A stretch of 64,000 nucleotides of DNA, from the NCBI RefSeq assembly GCF_004570865.1, contig NZ_SPQS01000003.1, positions 1-64,000 of the forward strand, written 5' to 3'. Made by a program: the position numbers and the translations under genes. The DNA comes from Bradyrhizobium frederickii. GTDB taxonomy: Bacteria; Pseudomonadota; Alphaproteobacteria; Rhizobiales; Xanthobacteraceae. This document shows, piece by piece, positions 32,380 through 42,800 of this stretch (position 1 is the stretch's first letter; every line of letters starts with the position of its first letter). The notes below the pieces were generated by a model. That model ran no database searches. It saw nothing but the letters and a program-made list of their open reading frames with translations, and had not been told where the DNA came from.

Positions 32380-34749
32380 ATGATGAGGACGTTTCGCGCA
32401 AAGTGGTTTCTCCATGTTTCTGTGCTGGTCACCACCGGCCAATTGATCGAAGCCGTCAGCGTCGCGAGCGCCCAGGCCATCAGCAGCACAAACCTCCCGC
32501 CGGTCGTGGTCGAGCACTCAAAGCCGCGGCCTGCGCGCAGGACGTCCCACGCAATTCCACCGGCGGCACCTCGCGCCGCGACCGCGCAGCCGAAGCCGGC
32601 ACCGGAATCCGGCGCGGCGAACGAGACGGCACGCGGACCGGTGCGCGGTGTCGTGGCGCACCGTAGCGCGACCGGCTCGAAGACCGATGCGTCCATCCTG
32701 GAGGTCCCGCAATCCATCACCGTGGTGACGAGAGACCAGATGACGACCCAGGGAGTCCGCACCGTCGCCGAGGCGCTGCGCTATGAGCCCGGCGTCGTCT
32801 CCGAGACTCGCGTCGGCGACCGCTTCGACGGCGTCTTCATCCGCGGCTTTGGCGGCTTCGGCGCCAACGCGAACTACCTGCATTTCTGGGACGGTCTGCG
32901 CCTACCGCGCGGCGTCTCCTACGCCATGCCGTCGATCGATCCCTACCTGCTCGAGCGGGTGGAAGTCCTTCGCGGCCCGGCCTCGGTGCTCTACGGCCAG
33001 AACAATCTCGGCGGCATGGTCAATCTGATCAGCAAGAGCCCGACGGCGGCGCCGCAGGGCGAAGTGATGGCGCGGTTTGGCGATCACAACAGAATCGAAG
33101 GCGGCTTCGATGTCGGCGGACCGCTGACCAAGGACGGGCAATTGCTGTATCGCCTGATTGGACTTGCCCGCAAAGCCGATACCGAAGTCAACTATACGAC
33201 AACCGAACGCGAGCTGATCGCGCCGATGGTGACCTGGCGGCCGACGCTCGACACCACGTTCACGTTGCGGGCCGTCCACGATCGCGATCCATCCAGCTAT
33301 CAGCCAAACACGCTTCCCGCACTTGGCACGCTGCAGGCCAACCCGAACGGACAGATCCCACGCAGCTTCTTTGCAGGTCATCCGAACTACAACACCTACG
33401 ACCGTACTCAGGATTCGATCGCCTACGAGTTCGAGCATCGCTTTGACGATACGTGGGCGGTCCGACAAAACTTCCGCTACATGAACATATCGAGCGACTT
33501 CAAGGCCCTGTCGGTGACCGGGTTTGGCGCCGGCTCGACCTGCGGCGCCGGCACCACCGCCAACCTCTGTCTGGCACGCACAAGCACGCACTATCTCGAA
33601 ACGCTGCAGGCCGCCGCGATCGACAATCAGGTTGAAGCCAGATTTGCAACCGGTTGGCTGCAGCACACCGTGCTGATGGGAGGCGACTATCAGACATCGT
33701 CCGCCGATGCGACCTTCGGCAACGGCACGTCCACCAACGTCAACTATCTCAACCCCAATTACGGTACGATCGTTGCGCCGGCGCTGACGACCCAGACGGT
33801 GCAGAATCGCGAGCAAACCGGCGTCTATCTTCAGGACCAGATGCGGCTCGGCAAGCTGGCGTTGGTGCTCGGTGTTCGCAACGACTGGGCGAACGCGTTC
33901 TCGGATACTCGGACGATCGCCACCGGCGCCTACACCAATCGCAGCCATCCCTCGGATTCGGCAACGACCTGGCGCGCCGGAGCGACGTATCTGTTCGATA
34001 ACGGCCTTGCGCCCTATGCGAGCTATTCGACCTCGTTCGAGCCGACCATCGGGACGGACTACACCGGCGCGGCTTTTGCGCCCACGACCGGGGAGCAGTA
34101 CGAGATCGGCGTCAAGTATCAGCCTACAGGCTTCAACGGCATGTTCATGCTGTCCCTCTACGACATCACCCAGAACAACGTCCTGACGATCGATACGACG
34201 CACCTCTATTCCAGCTATCCCGCATGTACGCAGTCCGGCATCTATTGCCAGATTCAGCAGGGTCAGGTGCGCTCCAAGGGAATCGAGCTGAGTGCGAAGG
34301 TCTCGCCGCTGCCGGGCCTGGACCTCATCGCAGCTTTTTCCCACAACGACATCGAGATCACCAGGAGCACGCAGGTGGTCAGCGGCATCGCGATCCAGGG
34401 CAAGGCGCCCGTCGGCGCTCCCGCCAATACCGCTTCACTGTGGGCAGACTACACGCTCCAGAGCGGACAGCTGGCGGGCTTCGGCTTTGGCGGTGGCATC
34501 CGCTATGTGGGTGAATCCTTCGGTGACAACATCAATTCGATGGCGATGGTCGTTCCGGCATACACGCTCGCCGATCTGATGCTGCACTACGATCTCCACG
34601 GTCTGTCGCCGCAGCTGAAGGGCTGGAAACTGGCGTTCAACATGACGAACGTCTTCGACAAGACATATGTCTCGGCTTGCGCGTCCTCGACGCAGTGCTT
34701 TTACGGCAGCGGCCGGGCGACGATGGGAACGATCAAATATCAATGGTGA
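32380..34749 (+). CDS. TonB-dependent siderophore receptor
   Basis: A 789-residue outer-membrane receptor, starting at the ATG at 32380 (or 32383). A signal peptide (to about ASAQA) and a Pro/Ala-rich region precede the plug domain (about residues 110-225; EVPQSITVVTRDQM, GQNNLGGMVNLISKSP), then a 22-strand barrel ending in a terminal aromatic (IKYQW). It should import the ferric form of the catecholate made by the downstream genes, using TonB energy. It follows the AraC gene by 162 bases and precedes a siderophore-type binding protein. Confidence 0.93.
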   Translation: MMRTFRAKWFLHVSVLVTTGQLIEAVSVASAQAISSTNLPPVVVEHSKPRPARRTSHAIPPAAPRAATAQPKPAPESGAANETARGPVRGVVAHRSATGSKTDASILEVPQSITVVTRDQMTTQGVRTVAEALRYEPGVVSETRVGDRFDGVFIRGFGGFGANANYLHFWDGLRLPRGVSYAMPSIDPYLLERVEVLRGPASVLYGQNNLGGMVNLISKSPTAAPQGEVMARFGDHNRIEGGFDVGGPLTKDGQLLYRLIGLARKADTEVNYTTTERELIAPMVTWRPTLDTTFTLRAVHDRDPSSYQPNTLPALGTLQANPNGQIPRSFFAGHPNYNTYDRTQDSIAYEFEHRFDDTWAVRQNFRYMNISSDFKALSVTGFGAGSTCGAGTTANLCLARTSTHYLETLQAAAIDNQVEARFATGWLQHTVLMGGDYQTSSADATFGNGTSTNVNYLNPNYGTIVAPALTTQTVQNREQTGVYLQDQMRLGKLALVLGVRNDWANAFSDTRTIATGAYTNRSHPSDSATTWRAGATYLFDNGLAPYASYSTSFEPTIGTDYTGAAFAPTTGEQYEIGVKYQPTGFNGMFMLSLYDITQNNVLTIDTTHLYSSYPACTQSGIYCQIQQGQVRSKGIELSAKVSPLPGLDLIAAFSHNDIEITRSTQVVSGIAIQGKAPVGAPANTASLWADYTLQSGQLAGFGFGGGIRYVGESFGDNINSMAMVVPAYTLADLMLHYDLHGLSPQLKGWKLAFNMTNVFDKTYVSACASSTQCFYGSGRATMGTIKYQW

Positions 34750-34854
34750 GATTGCGTGATGCAATGGTTCGAGGCTGGCGTGCCGGGGTTGGCCTGCGGT
34801 GGCGTGTGGCTGTCTGACGAAAGCTGCCGCTGAGATCTCGAAGCTGGAACGATC

Positions 34855-35985
34855 ATGATGGACAAGACGACTTTCCCCGTCAGGGCACGTACCGTTCCGC
34901 GAAGGCCGATCGCGGTGATCTCCGCATTGCTGATCGCGCTGGCGATGCCGGCGCTCGCGCATGCCGAGATCGTCCTGAACGACCTCAAGGGGCGGACCGT
35001 TACGCTGGAAGCACCGGCGCGCCGTGTGGTGGTGGATGATGGTCGCTTGATCCTCGCGCTCTCGTTTCTGACCGACGATCCCGTCGGCCTCGTCGCGGCC
35101 TGGCCGCACGACGTCGATCGCTTCGGCCGCGAGCTCTATGCGTCCTATCGGCAAAAGTTTCCGGCGATCGCGACCTTGCCGAGGTCGGCGAGCAGCGCCC
35201 AGGACATGATCGCCGAGCAGATCATCGCCGCCAATCCCGATCTCGTGGTGCTGTCGCTCTATTCGCATCCGGCCGAGCAACAGCTCGAGCAGCTCAAGCA
35301 GGCTGGGATTCCCGTCATCTTCGTCGATTTCGTCGCCGATCCCTTCGCCAATTCCGACCGGAGCCTCGACATCCTGGGCAAGGCTGTCGGTCGGCAGGCG
35401 GATGCCGACAGGATCATTGCGTTTCGCAAGCACCACAAGGCGTTGATCTCGGCGCGCATCGCCAGGTCGGATCGATCCGGCCGCCCCGTCGTCTTCATGG
35501 AGACGCATGCCTCGATGCAGGAGCCCTGCTGCAATTCGCCCGGCACCGGCAGTGTCGGCAAATTCATCGAGTTCGCGGCTGCGCGCAATATCGGCGATAT
35601 CCTGGCCAGCAAGCCGTTCGGGCAGATCAGCCTGGAATATGTGCTCGCCTCGAAGCCGGAGGTCTACATCGCAAGCGGCGGCGAATACATGGCCAATCGG
35701 GGCGGTCTTCTCATCGGTCCGAACTACGACGCGAAGCAGACGCGCGATTCCATGGCGCGGCTTCTCGCCCGGCCGGGCTTTCGCACGATCCCTGCCGCGA
35801 CGAAAGGGGCGGTCCACGGCTTGTCGCAGCAGATCTTCAATTCGCCGCTCGACGTGCTGGCGCTCGAACTGATCGCGAGATGGACCCATCCGGAGCTGTT
35901 TGAGGACCTCGATGTCGAGACGACGCGAGGGACGCTCAACAGCCTCATGGCCGTGCCGCTCACAGGGACCTACTGGACCGACTGA
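34855..35985 (+). CDS. Siderophore-type periplasmic binding protein
   Basis: A 376-residue periplasmic binding protein of the FepB/BtuF class, with a signal peptide cut near AHAEI. It has DLKGRTVTLEAPARRVVV at the start of the mature part, the IIAANPDLVVLSLYS lobe and the hinge helix around residue 170. It passes the ferric siderophore to the ABC permease and ATPase encoded at 45441-47224 on the other strand. The gene lies directly between the receptor and the siderophore biosynthesis genes. Confidence 0.9.
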   Translation: MMDKTTFPVRARTVPRRPIAVISALLIALAMPALAHAEIVLNDLKGRTVTLEAPARRVVVDDGRLILALSFLTDDPVGLVAAWPHDVDRFGRELYASYRQKFPAIATLPRSASSAQDMIAEQIIAANPDLVVLSLYSHPAEQQLEQLKQAGIPVIFVDFVADPFANSDRSLDILGKAVGRQADADRIIAFRKHHKALISARIARSDRSGRPVVFMETHASMQEPCCNSPGTGSVGKFIEFAAARNIGDILASKPFGQISLEYVLASKPEVYIASGGEYMANRGGLLIGPNYDAKQTRDSMARLLARPGFRTIPAATKGAVHGLSQQIFNSPLDVLALELIARWTHPELFEDLDVETTRGTLNSLMAVPLTGTYWTD

Positions 35986-36049
35986 CGATCGACGCGGTGG
36001 GGCAGGGGCAACCGATATTCCCAATCCACGAAGAAGACTGGAGAGCAGC

Positions 36050-37258
36050 ATGCCGCCCCCCCTGATCTGGATCGACGAACAGGCGTCAACCGAGACCGCC
36101 CTCGCCCGTCCGATTCCCTTTGTCATGAAGACGGCTGGGGAGACGTTGCTCGCGCTCGGTCAGATCGCGACGCTGGACGAAGGTCCGCTTGCCGACCTCG
36201 CGGCGCGTGCCGCCGGCTTCTTCGAGAAGCGGACGGAGGGCCCGGACGTCCTGGTCGGCGCCCTGCCGTTCGATCCGGGGCGCCCCTCGCATCTTGTCCA
36301 GCCCGAACGCGTTCTGCGCGTCCAGGGAAGGCATGACATCGGCGCGATCCCCGGCCTTGACGGGCTCGCATCCGCGAGAGGCGGCGCGGCCGGCATCCTG
36401 TCGGTCGATGCGGATCCGGCTGCCGCCGAGTTTGCTCATGCTGTTGCTGTCGCGCTCGGCCAGCTGACCGCGGCGGACGCCAGCTTGCGCAAGGTGGTCC
36501 TGTCACGCAGCCTCAAGGTGACGGCGAACCGTGATTTCTCGGCGGCCGACCTGATGCGCAGGCTTTCCGCGGACGACAGCGTTACGGTGTTTGCGACCCC
36601 TCTGCCGACCCGCGGGCATCAGCGCCGTAGCCTGATCGGCGCAACGCCGGAGCTGCTCGTCGAGAAGCGGGGCGGGCAGATCTGCTCCCATCCACTCGCG
36701 GGCTCCGCGCGTCGCCATCGGGACACGGAGGAGGACCGCAAGGCCGGCGCCGGACTTCTCGCCTCCGACAAGGATCGCCGCGAGCACAAGCTGGTGGTCG
36801 AGTCCGTTCTCGATACGCTCGCACCCTATTGCGTCGGTCTGTCCGCGCCCGAGGGCACCTGTTTGAGGGCGACGTCGAGCATGTGGCACCTCGGCACACG
36901 TATCGTCGGCCAACTCAAGGATGCCTCGCTGTCGTCGATCTATTTCGCAGGGCTCCTGCATCCGACGCCTGCCGTCTGCGGCCTGCCGCGCAGGCTCGCG
37001 CACGACCAGATCGTCAAGCTCGAGCCCTATGACCGGGAGTTCTACGCCGGCGCCGTCGGCTGGTGCGATTCCGCGGGCGACGGACGCTGGCACGTATCGA
37101 TCCGTTGTGCCGAGATCGAGGGTCGACACGCGCGGCTTTATGCCGGCGCCGGCATCGTGCCGGGGTCCACGCCGGAGGGCGAGCTGGCCGAAACCTCGGC
37201 CAAGTTCCGCGCAATGCTCGATGCCTTCGGCATCGATGGCAGCAGGTTCGACGCGTGA
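36050..37258 (+). CDS. entC: Isochorismate synthase
   Basis: A 402-residue chorismate-binding enzyme that makes isochorismate, the first step to 2,3-dihydroxybenzoate. Diagnostic segments are [35 protein letters not shown], the [13 protein letters not shown] helix and [14 protein letters not shown]. The ATG follows CTGGAGAGCAGC; the in-frame start at 35900 overlaps the binding-protein gene and is not needed. It opens the tight biosynthesis run 36050-45413. Confidence 0.95.
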   Translation: MPPPLIWIDEQASTETALARPIPFVMKTAGETLLALGQIATLDEGPLADLAARAAGFFEKRTEGPDVLVGALPFDPGRPSHLVQPERVLRVQGRHDIGAIPGLDGLASARGGAAGILSVDADPAAAEFAHAVAVALGQLTAADASLRKVVLSRSLKVTANRDFSAADLMRRLSADDSVTVFATPLPTRGHQRRSLIGATPELLVEKRGGQICSHPLAGSARRHRDTEEDRKAGAGLLASDKDRREHKLVVESVLDTLAPYCVGLSAPEGTCLRATSSMWHLGTRIVGQLKDASLSSIYFAGLLHPTPAVCGLPRRLAHDQIVKLEPYDREFYAGAVGWCDSAGDGRWHVSIRCAEIEGRHARLYAGAGIVPGSTPEGELAETSAKFRAMLDAFGIDGSRFDA

Positions 37259-37266
37259 GGCCCGCC

Positions 37267-38895
37267 ATGCTCGAACTGAAGCAAGTCTGGCCTGAGGAAT
37301 ATGCTCGGCGCTATCGCGACAAGGGCTACTGGCGCGGGGAAACCATGTTCGGCTTTCTCGAGCGGCGGGCCCGCGAGATTCCCGATCGCCTGGCCGTTGT
37401 CGGCGGCGACCAACGCTGGACCTATGCCGGCCTGATTGAACGGGCCGAACGGAACGCCGCTCGCTTTCTCGCGCTCGGGCTTCGTCCCGGCGATCGTGTC
37501 GTGGTGCAACTGCCGAACATTCCGGAATTCCTGTCCGTCGTCTTCGGACTGTTCCGCGCCAACCTCATCCCGGTCTTCGCGCTTCCTGCCCATCGCCTCG
37601 CCGAGATCTCCCACTTCGTCGAGAGGGCGGAAGCGAGTGCCTATGTCATCGCGGCCGGGGATGGAGATTTCGACTTCCGTGCGCTTGCCCGCGAGGTCAG
37701 GGCGCGGGCAAGCGGTCTTCGCCATGTCATCGTGATCGGCGACGCCCAGGAGTTCCGCGCCCTTGATGGCCTTTCCTGCGGCGAGGTGACGTTGCCGCCG
37801 CCGCCTTCGGCCTCCGCGGTCGCCTTCCTGCAGATATCGGGCGGCAGCACCGGCCTGTCAAAACTGATTCCGCGTACCCACGATGACTATATCTACAGCT
37901 TCCGCGCCAGCGCCGACATTTGCGGCCTGACCACGGATAGCGTGTTCATGGTGGCTCTGCCGGTCGCGCATAATTTCCCGATGAGCTCGCCCGGTGTGTT
38001 CGGTGCGCTCTTCGCCGGTGCCCGCATCGTCATGTGCTCCTCGCCGAACGCAGAAGCGGCCTTCGCTCTGATCGAACGGGAGCGCGTCACGATCACCGGC
38101 CTGGTCCCGCCCTTGGCGCTGCTGTGGATGCAGGCGGCGGCAACGTCCAGGTACGACGTCTCGAGCCTCGACGTCCTGCTCGTCGGTGGCGCGAAATTCG
38201 CGCCCGAAGCGGCGTCCCGCATCCGGGCCACGCTCGGATGCACTCTGCAGCAGGTCTTCGGAATGGCCGAGGGATTGGTGAACTACACGCGGCTTGACGA
38301 TCCGGAAGAGACGATCGTCAACACGCAGGGCAGGCCGATCAGCCCCGACGACGAGGTGCTGATCGTTGACGATCACGGCAATGCCGTCGCCGACGGGGAG
38401 CCCGGCCTCCTGCTCACGCGGGGCCCCTACACCATCCGCGCCTATCACAACGACGATGCTGCGAATGCGCGTGCCTTCACGCCGGACGGCTATTATCGGA
38501 CGGGCGACATCGTCTCGCGCACGCCCGAAGGCAATCTCGTGGTGCGAGGACGGGCGGGCGACCATATCAACCGGGCCGGCGAGAAAGTCTCCGCCGAAGA
38601 GATCGAGGATCATCTCCTGGCGCATCCCGGCGTGTTCGACGCTGCGGTGGTCTCGGTCCCCGATCCCTATCTCGGCGAACGGAGCTGCGCCTTCGTCATA
38701 CCGCGGGAGCAAAGGCCGAAAATCGCGGCGCTCAAGGCCTTCGTGCGCGGCCGGGGCCTGGCTGAATTCAAGGTGCCGGACCAGATCGTCTTCGTCGATG
38801 CATTCCAGACGACGGCGGTCGGCAAGGTCAGCCGCAAGGTGTTGCGTCAGCAGCTTCGCGAGCAATTTCTCAAAACCGTACCGGAGGAGGTCTGA
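37267..38895 (+). CDS. entE: 2,3-dihydroxybenzoate-AMP ligase
   Basis: A 542-residue adenylating enzyme. It activates 2,3-dihydroxybenzoate with ATP and loads it onto an aryl carrier protein. The N-terminal half has the aryl-acid binding core ([16 protein letters not shown]), the phosphate loop [21 protein letters not shown], the A5 region [12 protein letters not shown] and the A7 motif YYRTGDIV. It ends with the PCP-type lysine region ([10 protein letters not shown]). The ATG at 37267 lies 9 bases after the entC stop. Confidence 0.95.
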   Translation: MLELKQVWPEEYARRYRDKGYWRGETMFGFLERRAREIPDRLAVVGGDQRWTYAGLIERAERNAARFLALGLRPGDRVVVQLPNIPEFLSVVFGLFRANLIPVFALPAHRLAEISHFVERAEASAYVIAAGDGDFDFRALAREVRARASGLRHVIVIGDAQEFRALDGLSCGEVTLPPPPSASAVAFLQISGGSTGLSKLIPRTHDDYIYSFRASADICGLTTDSVFMVALPVAHNFPMSSPGVFGALFAGARIVMCSSPNAEAAFALIERERVTITGLVPPLALLWMQAAATSRYDVSSLDVLLVGGAKFAPEAASRIRATLGCTLQQVFGMAEGLVNYTRLDDPEETIVNTQGRPISPDDEVLIVDDHGNAVADGEPGLLLTRGPYTIRAYHNDDAANARAFTPDGYYRTGDIVSRTPEGNLVVRGRAGDHINRAGEKVSAEEIEDHLLAHPGVFDAAVVSVPDPYLGERSCAFVIPREQRPKIAALKAFVRGRGLAEFKVPDQIVFVDAFQTTAVGKVSRKVLRQQLREQFLKTVPEEV

Positions 38896-38896
38896 C

Positions 38897-39547
38897 GTGG
38901 GGCTGCCGAGAATAGCGAATTACAAACTTCCTTCCGTCGCGGAAATTCCCGCCGCGCGCGCCAGATGGGCATTCGATCCCGACCGGGCCGCGCTGCTGAT
39001 CCATGACATGCAGAACTACTTCGTCGGCGCTTTCGTGCCGGATGCCTCTCCGATTACCCCCGTGATCGCCAACATCGCGCGCCTGAAGGCGGCAGCCTCG
39101 GCGGCGGGCATGCCGGTGCTCTACACCGCGCAGACCGGCGACCAGGATCGCCGCGACCGCGGACTGCAGGCCGATCTCTGGGGTGCGGGAATGAGCAACA
39201 CGCCGGACCATCAGCCGATCATCGATCCGCTGCGTCCGACGGCAGGCGACATCGTTTTCGTCAAGCATCGCTATAGCGCCTTTCAGATGAGCAATCTCGC
39301 CCACGTCATGCAGGTGCGCGGCCGCGACCAGTTGGTCATCAGCGGAATCTACGCGCATATCGGCTGCCTGATGACGGCGGGCGAGGCATTCCAGCGCGAT
39401 ATCAAGCCGTTCTTCGCCGCCGATGCGGTCGCTGATTTCTCGCGCGAGCGCCACGAGATGGCATTGGACTATGTCGCCGCAACCTGCGGTATCCCCTTGT
39501 CGGTCGATGCCCTTGTCTCCGCGATGGAGCGGAGGGCAGCCGCATGA
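38897..39547 (+). CDS. entB: Isochorismatase without carrier domain
   Basis: A 216-residue cysteine-type hydrolase that converts isochorismate to 2,3-dihydro-2,3-dihydroxybenzoate and pyruvate. It has the family start [13 protein letters not shown], the [11 protein letters not shown] and [19 protein letters not shown] (Cys) motifs. The GTG at 38897 follows a strong GGAGGAGG. Unlike EntB of E. coli it has no C-terminal aryl carrier domain; that domain is a separate gene overlapping by 4 bases. Confidence 0.94.
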   Translation: MGLPRIANYKLPSVAEIPAARARWAFDPDRAALLIHDMQNYFVGAFVPDASPITPVIANIARLKAAASAAGMPVLYTAQTGDQDRRDRGLQADLWGAGMSNTPDHQPIIDPLRPTAGDIVFVKHRYSAFQMSNLAHVMQVRGRDQLVISGIYAHIGCLMTAGEAFQRDIKPFFAADAVADFSRERHEMALDYVAATCGIPLSVDALVSAMERRAAA

Positions 39548-39801
39548 CGATCCTGCTCAGCCGCGATCTCATGCGCCAGGACATCGCCGCGCTGATCCAT
39601 ATCGATCCGGAGGAGATCGGCGAGGATGACAATCTGGCCGATCTCGGGCTGGATTCGATGCGCGCGATGAATCTCGTGCTGCTTTGGCAGGAGCGGGGGG
39701 TGCATCTCGATTTCGCTCGCATGGCCGAGCGCCCGACGCTGGCCGGCTGGTGGCAGCTTGCCCGCCAGTGCATGGACGCAATCATGGAGGCGCGATCATG
39801 A
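39544..39801 (+). CDS. Stand-alone aryl carrier protein
   Basis: An 85-residue carrier protein. The phosphopantetheine serine is Ser38 in LGLDSMRAM, typical of aryl carrier domains. EntE should load it with 2,3-dihydroxybenzoate, and the NRPS then condenses it. Its ATG overlaps the isochorismatase stop by 4 bases (ATGA), and its stop overlaps the NRPS start the same way. In E. coli and B. subtilis the same domain is fused to EntB/DhbB. No phosphopantetheinyl transferase gene is in the window, so one must be elsewhere. Confidence 0.93.
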   Translation: MTILLSRDLMRQDIAALIHIDPEEIGEDDNLADLGLDSMRAMNLVLLWQERGVHLDFARMAERPTLAGWWQLARQCMDAIMEARS

Positions 39802-42800
39802 CGGCACGGACCGCGAGATCCGTTCCCGACCAGCCCGTGCGCGGGCTCGCCTTGACGCAGGCTCAGTCCGGCATCTGGTTCGCGCAGGGCATCGATCCCG
39901 GCAATCCCGTCTTCAACACGGGGCATTTCGTCGAAATCGGCGGAAGGCTCGATGTGGCGGCGTTCGAGCGCGCGGTTCGCCAGGTCGCGATGGAGGCGGA
40001 CAGCCTCGCCGTCCGCATCGCCGGCCAGGACATGCAGATCGTGGAGGAGCGCAATCGGCCGCTGCTTCAGATTGAAGACCTTTCGCGATACGGCGATCCC
40101 AGGAGCATGGCCCTTGCGGCGATGCAGAGGGACATGGCCACACCGCTCGACATGGCAAGCGGACCGCTCGCGCGCCAGATGCTGTTTCGCCTCGGCGCGG
40201 CCCGCTTCATCTGGTATCAGCGCATGCATCACGTGGTGACCGATGGTTTTGCGACGGGCCTCGTCACGCAGCGCATTGCGGATCTCTATAACGGCTCCGT
40301 CGCCGACGAGCCGCCCGGTGCGCCACTCACCCATCACGCGGTCGCTCTCGACGAAGAGAACGCCTATCGGGCATCGGAGCGGGCTGTGCGGGATGCGGCC
40401 TATTGGCGCGATGCCCTGCAGGACATGGCCGAGGTCACCGGCCTGGTACCGGGGCTGGCGCGTTCCGCATCATCCTACGGCCATGTCGAAAGCCGGGTCG
40501 AGCCGGATATCTGCCGCAGCCTGCTCCGGCTTGCCTCGGCAACGCGACTGTCCTGGGCCGATATCCTGACGGCGCTGACGGGCGCCTATGTCGCCCGCCA
40601 CGTCAGGCGCAACGAGGTCACCATCGGCGTGCCGTTCATGGGGCGTTTCGGCTCGGCCGCGGCCCGCGTCCCGACGATGCTGATGAACATCTTGCCGCTT
40701 CGTCTCGACGTCGATGAAGAGGCCGGGCTGGCCGGATGGCTGGCGCAGGCGGCCGGACGCATCGCGCGCGATCGCCGCCACGGCCGCTATCGCGGCGAAC
40801 AGATGCGTCGCGATCTCGGCCTGGTTGGCGGTCAACGGCGGCTCTACGGCCCGCTCGTCAACATCCTGCCCTTCGATGCACCGCCCGGGCTGGCTGGCCT
40901 GGACACGCGGCTGACCGTTCTCGGAACCGGGCCGGTCGACGATCTCACCTTCACCTTTCGCGGCGACGCGGTCGCGCACAATCTTAGCCTCGAGGTCGAT
41001 ACCAATCCGCTTCTTTACGGAGAGGGCGAGGCGGAGAGCCACGCCAGGCGGCTTGCCGCGTTCGTCCGCGCCGCGGTCGAGGCGGCGCTTGCGGGGCGGC
41101 CATTGCGCGATGTCGCGACGGTCACGGATGAGGAGCGTCTCTGGCTGCTCGAGCAACTGAACGATACCGCGCATCCGGTCACCGACAGGACGCTGTCGCA
41201 GCTGCTGGACGACAGCTTCGCGACCTTCGCCGACAGGCCTGCGCTCAGCTTCGATGGCCGGTCTCTCACCTACGCCGAGCTTGATCGCCGTACCGCGGCG
41301 CTGGCGGAGGCGCTCGCCGCGCGCGGCGCCGGGCGCGATGCGATCGTCGCCGTGACCCTGCCGCGCTCGCTCGATCTCGTCGTGGCGCTGATCGGAATCC
41401 TGCGGGCGGGCGCGGCCTACATGCCGCTCGACCTTACTCATCCGCGCGAGCGTCTGGACAGGATCCTGGCGTCCTCGCAGCCGGTTCTCGTCCTTGGCGC
41501 CGGGGACAGCCCGCCGCTGGGTGGGCTCGAGACGTTGCCGCCGACGGACTGGCCGACCGCGCCGCACGGTCGCGGCCTTGCGCCGACCGCGGGCGACAGC
41601 GCCGCCTATGTGATCTACACGTCGGGCTCGACCGGCGAGCCGAAGGGCGTGGTGGTCGAGCACGCGGCGATCGTCAACCGGCTCGAATGGATGCGACAAC
41701 ATTACGATTTCGGGGCGGACGACGTCATCCTGCAAAAGACCCCGATGACCTTCGACGTGTCCGTCTGGGAGTTCTTCCTCGCCTTCCTTTGCGGCGGACG
41801 GCTGGTGGTCGCGCCGCCGGACATGCACAAGGATCCGAAGGCGATCGCGCGGCTCATTCGCGACGAGAAGATCACGACCTTGCATTTCGTGCCGTCCATG
41901 CTGTCGGCCTTTCTCGCCGAGCCGAGCTCGCGCGGGCTTTCGGTGAAGCGGGTCTTCTGCAGCGGCGAGGAGCTCACGGCGGATCTGCGCGATCGGTTTC
42001 ACGCGCGCATGACGGCGGAGCTGCACAATCTCTATGGTCCGACGGAAGCCGCGGTCGATGTCAGCTATTGGCCGGCCGCCGCCGGCGATTCCTCCCGCCC
42101 GGTCCCGATCGGCTATCCGGTCTGGAATACGCGCCTTTACGTGCTCGACGACCATCTGCGCGCTGTCCCGGTCGGCGTCGAGGGGCATCTCTATCTCGCC
42201 GGCGTCCAACTGGCGCGCGGCTATCTCGGCCAGAGCGAGCTGACGGCGCAACGCTTCGTCGCCGATCCCTTCCGTCCGGGAGAGCGCATGTACCGCACCG
42301 GCGATCTGGCGCGCGTTCGCGGCGACGGCGCCATCCTCTATCTCGGACGCTCCGATCATCAGATCAAGCTGCGCGGCCTGCGCATCGAGCTCGGCGAGAT
42401 CGAAGCCGCGATCCTGTCCCATCCGGCGGTGACGCAGGCGGTGGTTGCCCTGCACGAGGATCGGGCGGGCGAAAAGCGCATCGTCGCCTACGCCACGCTC
42501 GAGCGCGGCGAGGCGGAGGGCGACCTGGAGGATGACATTCTCTCCCATGCCGGACGCCTCGTGCCGGAGTACATGCTGCCATCGGCTGTCGTCGTGCTCG
42601 ACGCCTTGCCGGTGAACGGCAACGGCAAGCTCGATCGCGCAAGGCTGCCGGCGCCGGTCTTCGCAGGCGGTCGCGGCCGGGCGCCTGCCTCCGACAATGA
42701 GAAGCTGGTGGCAATGCTGTTCGCGCGGGTCTTGCAGACGCAGGGGCCGTTGCAGATCGACGATGATTTCTTCGATCTCGGCGGCCATTCGCTCCTGGCC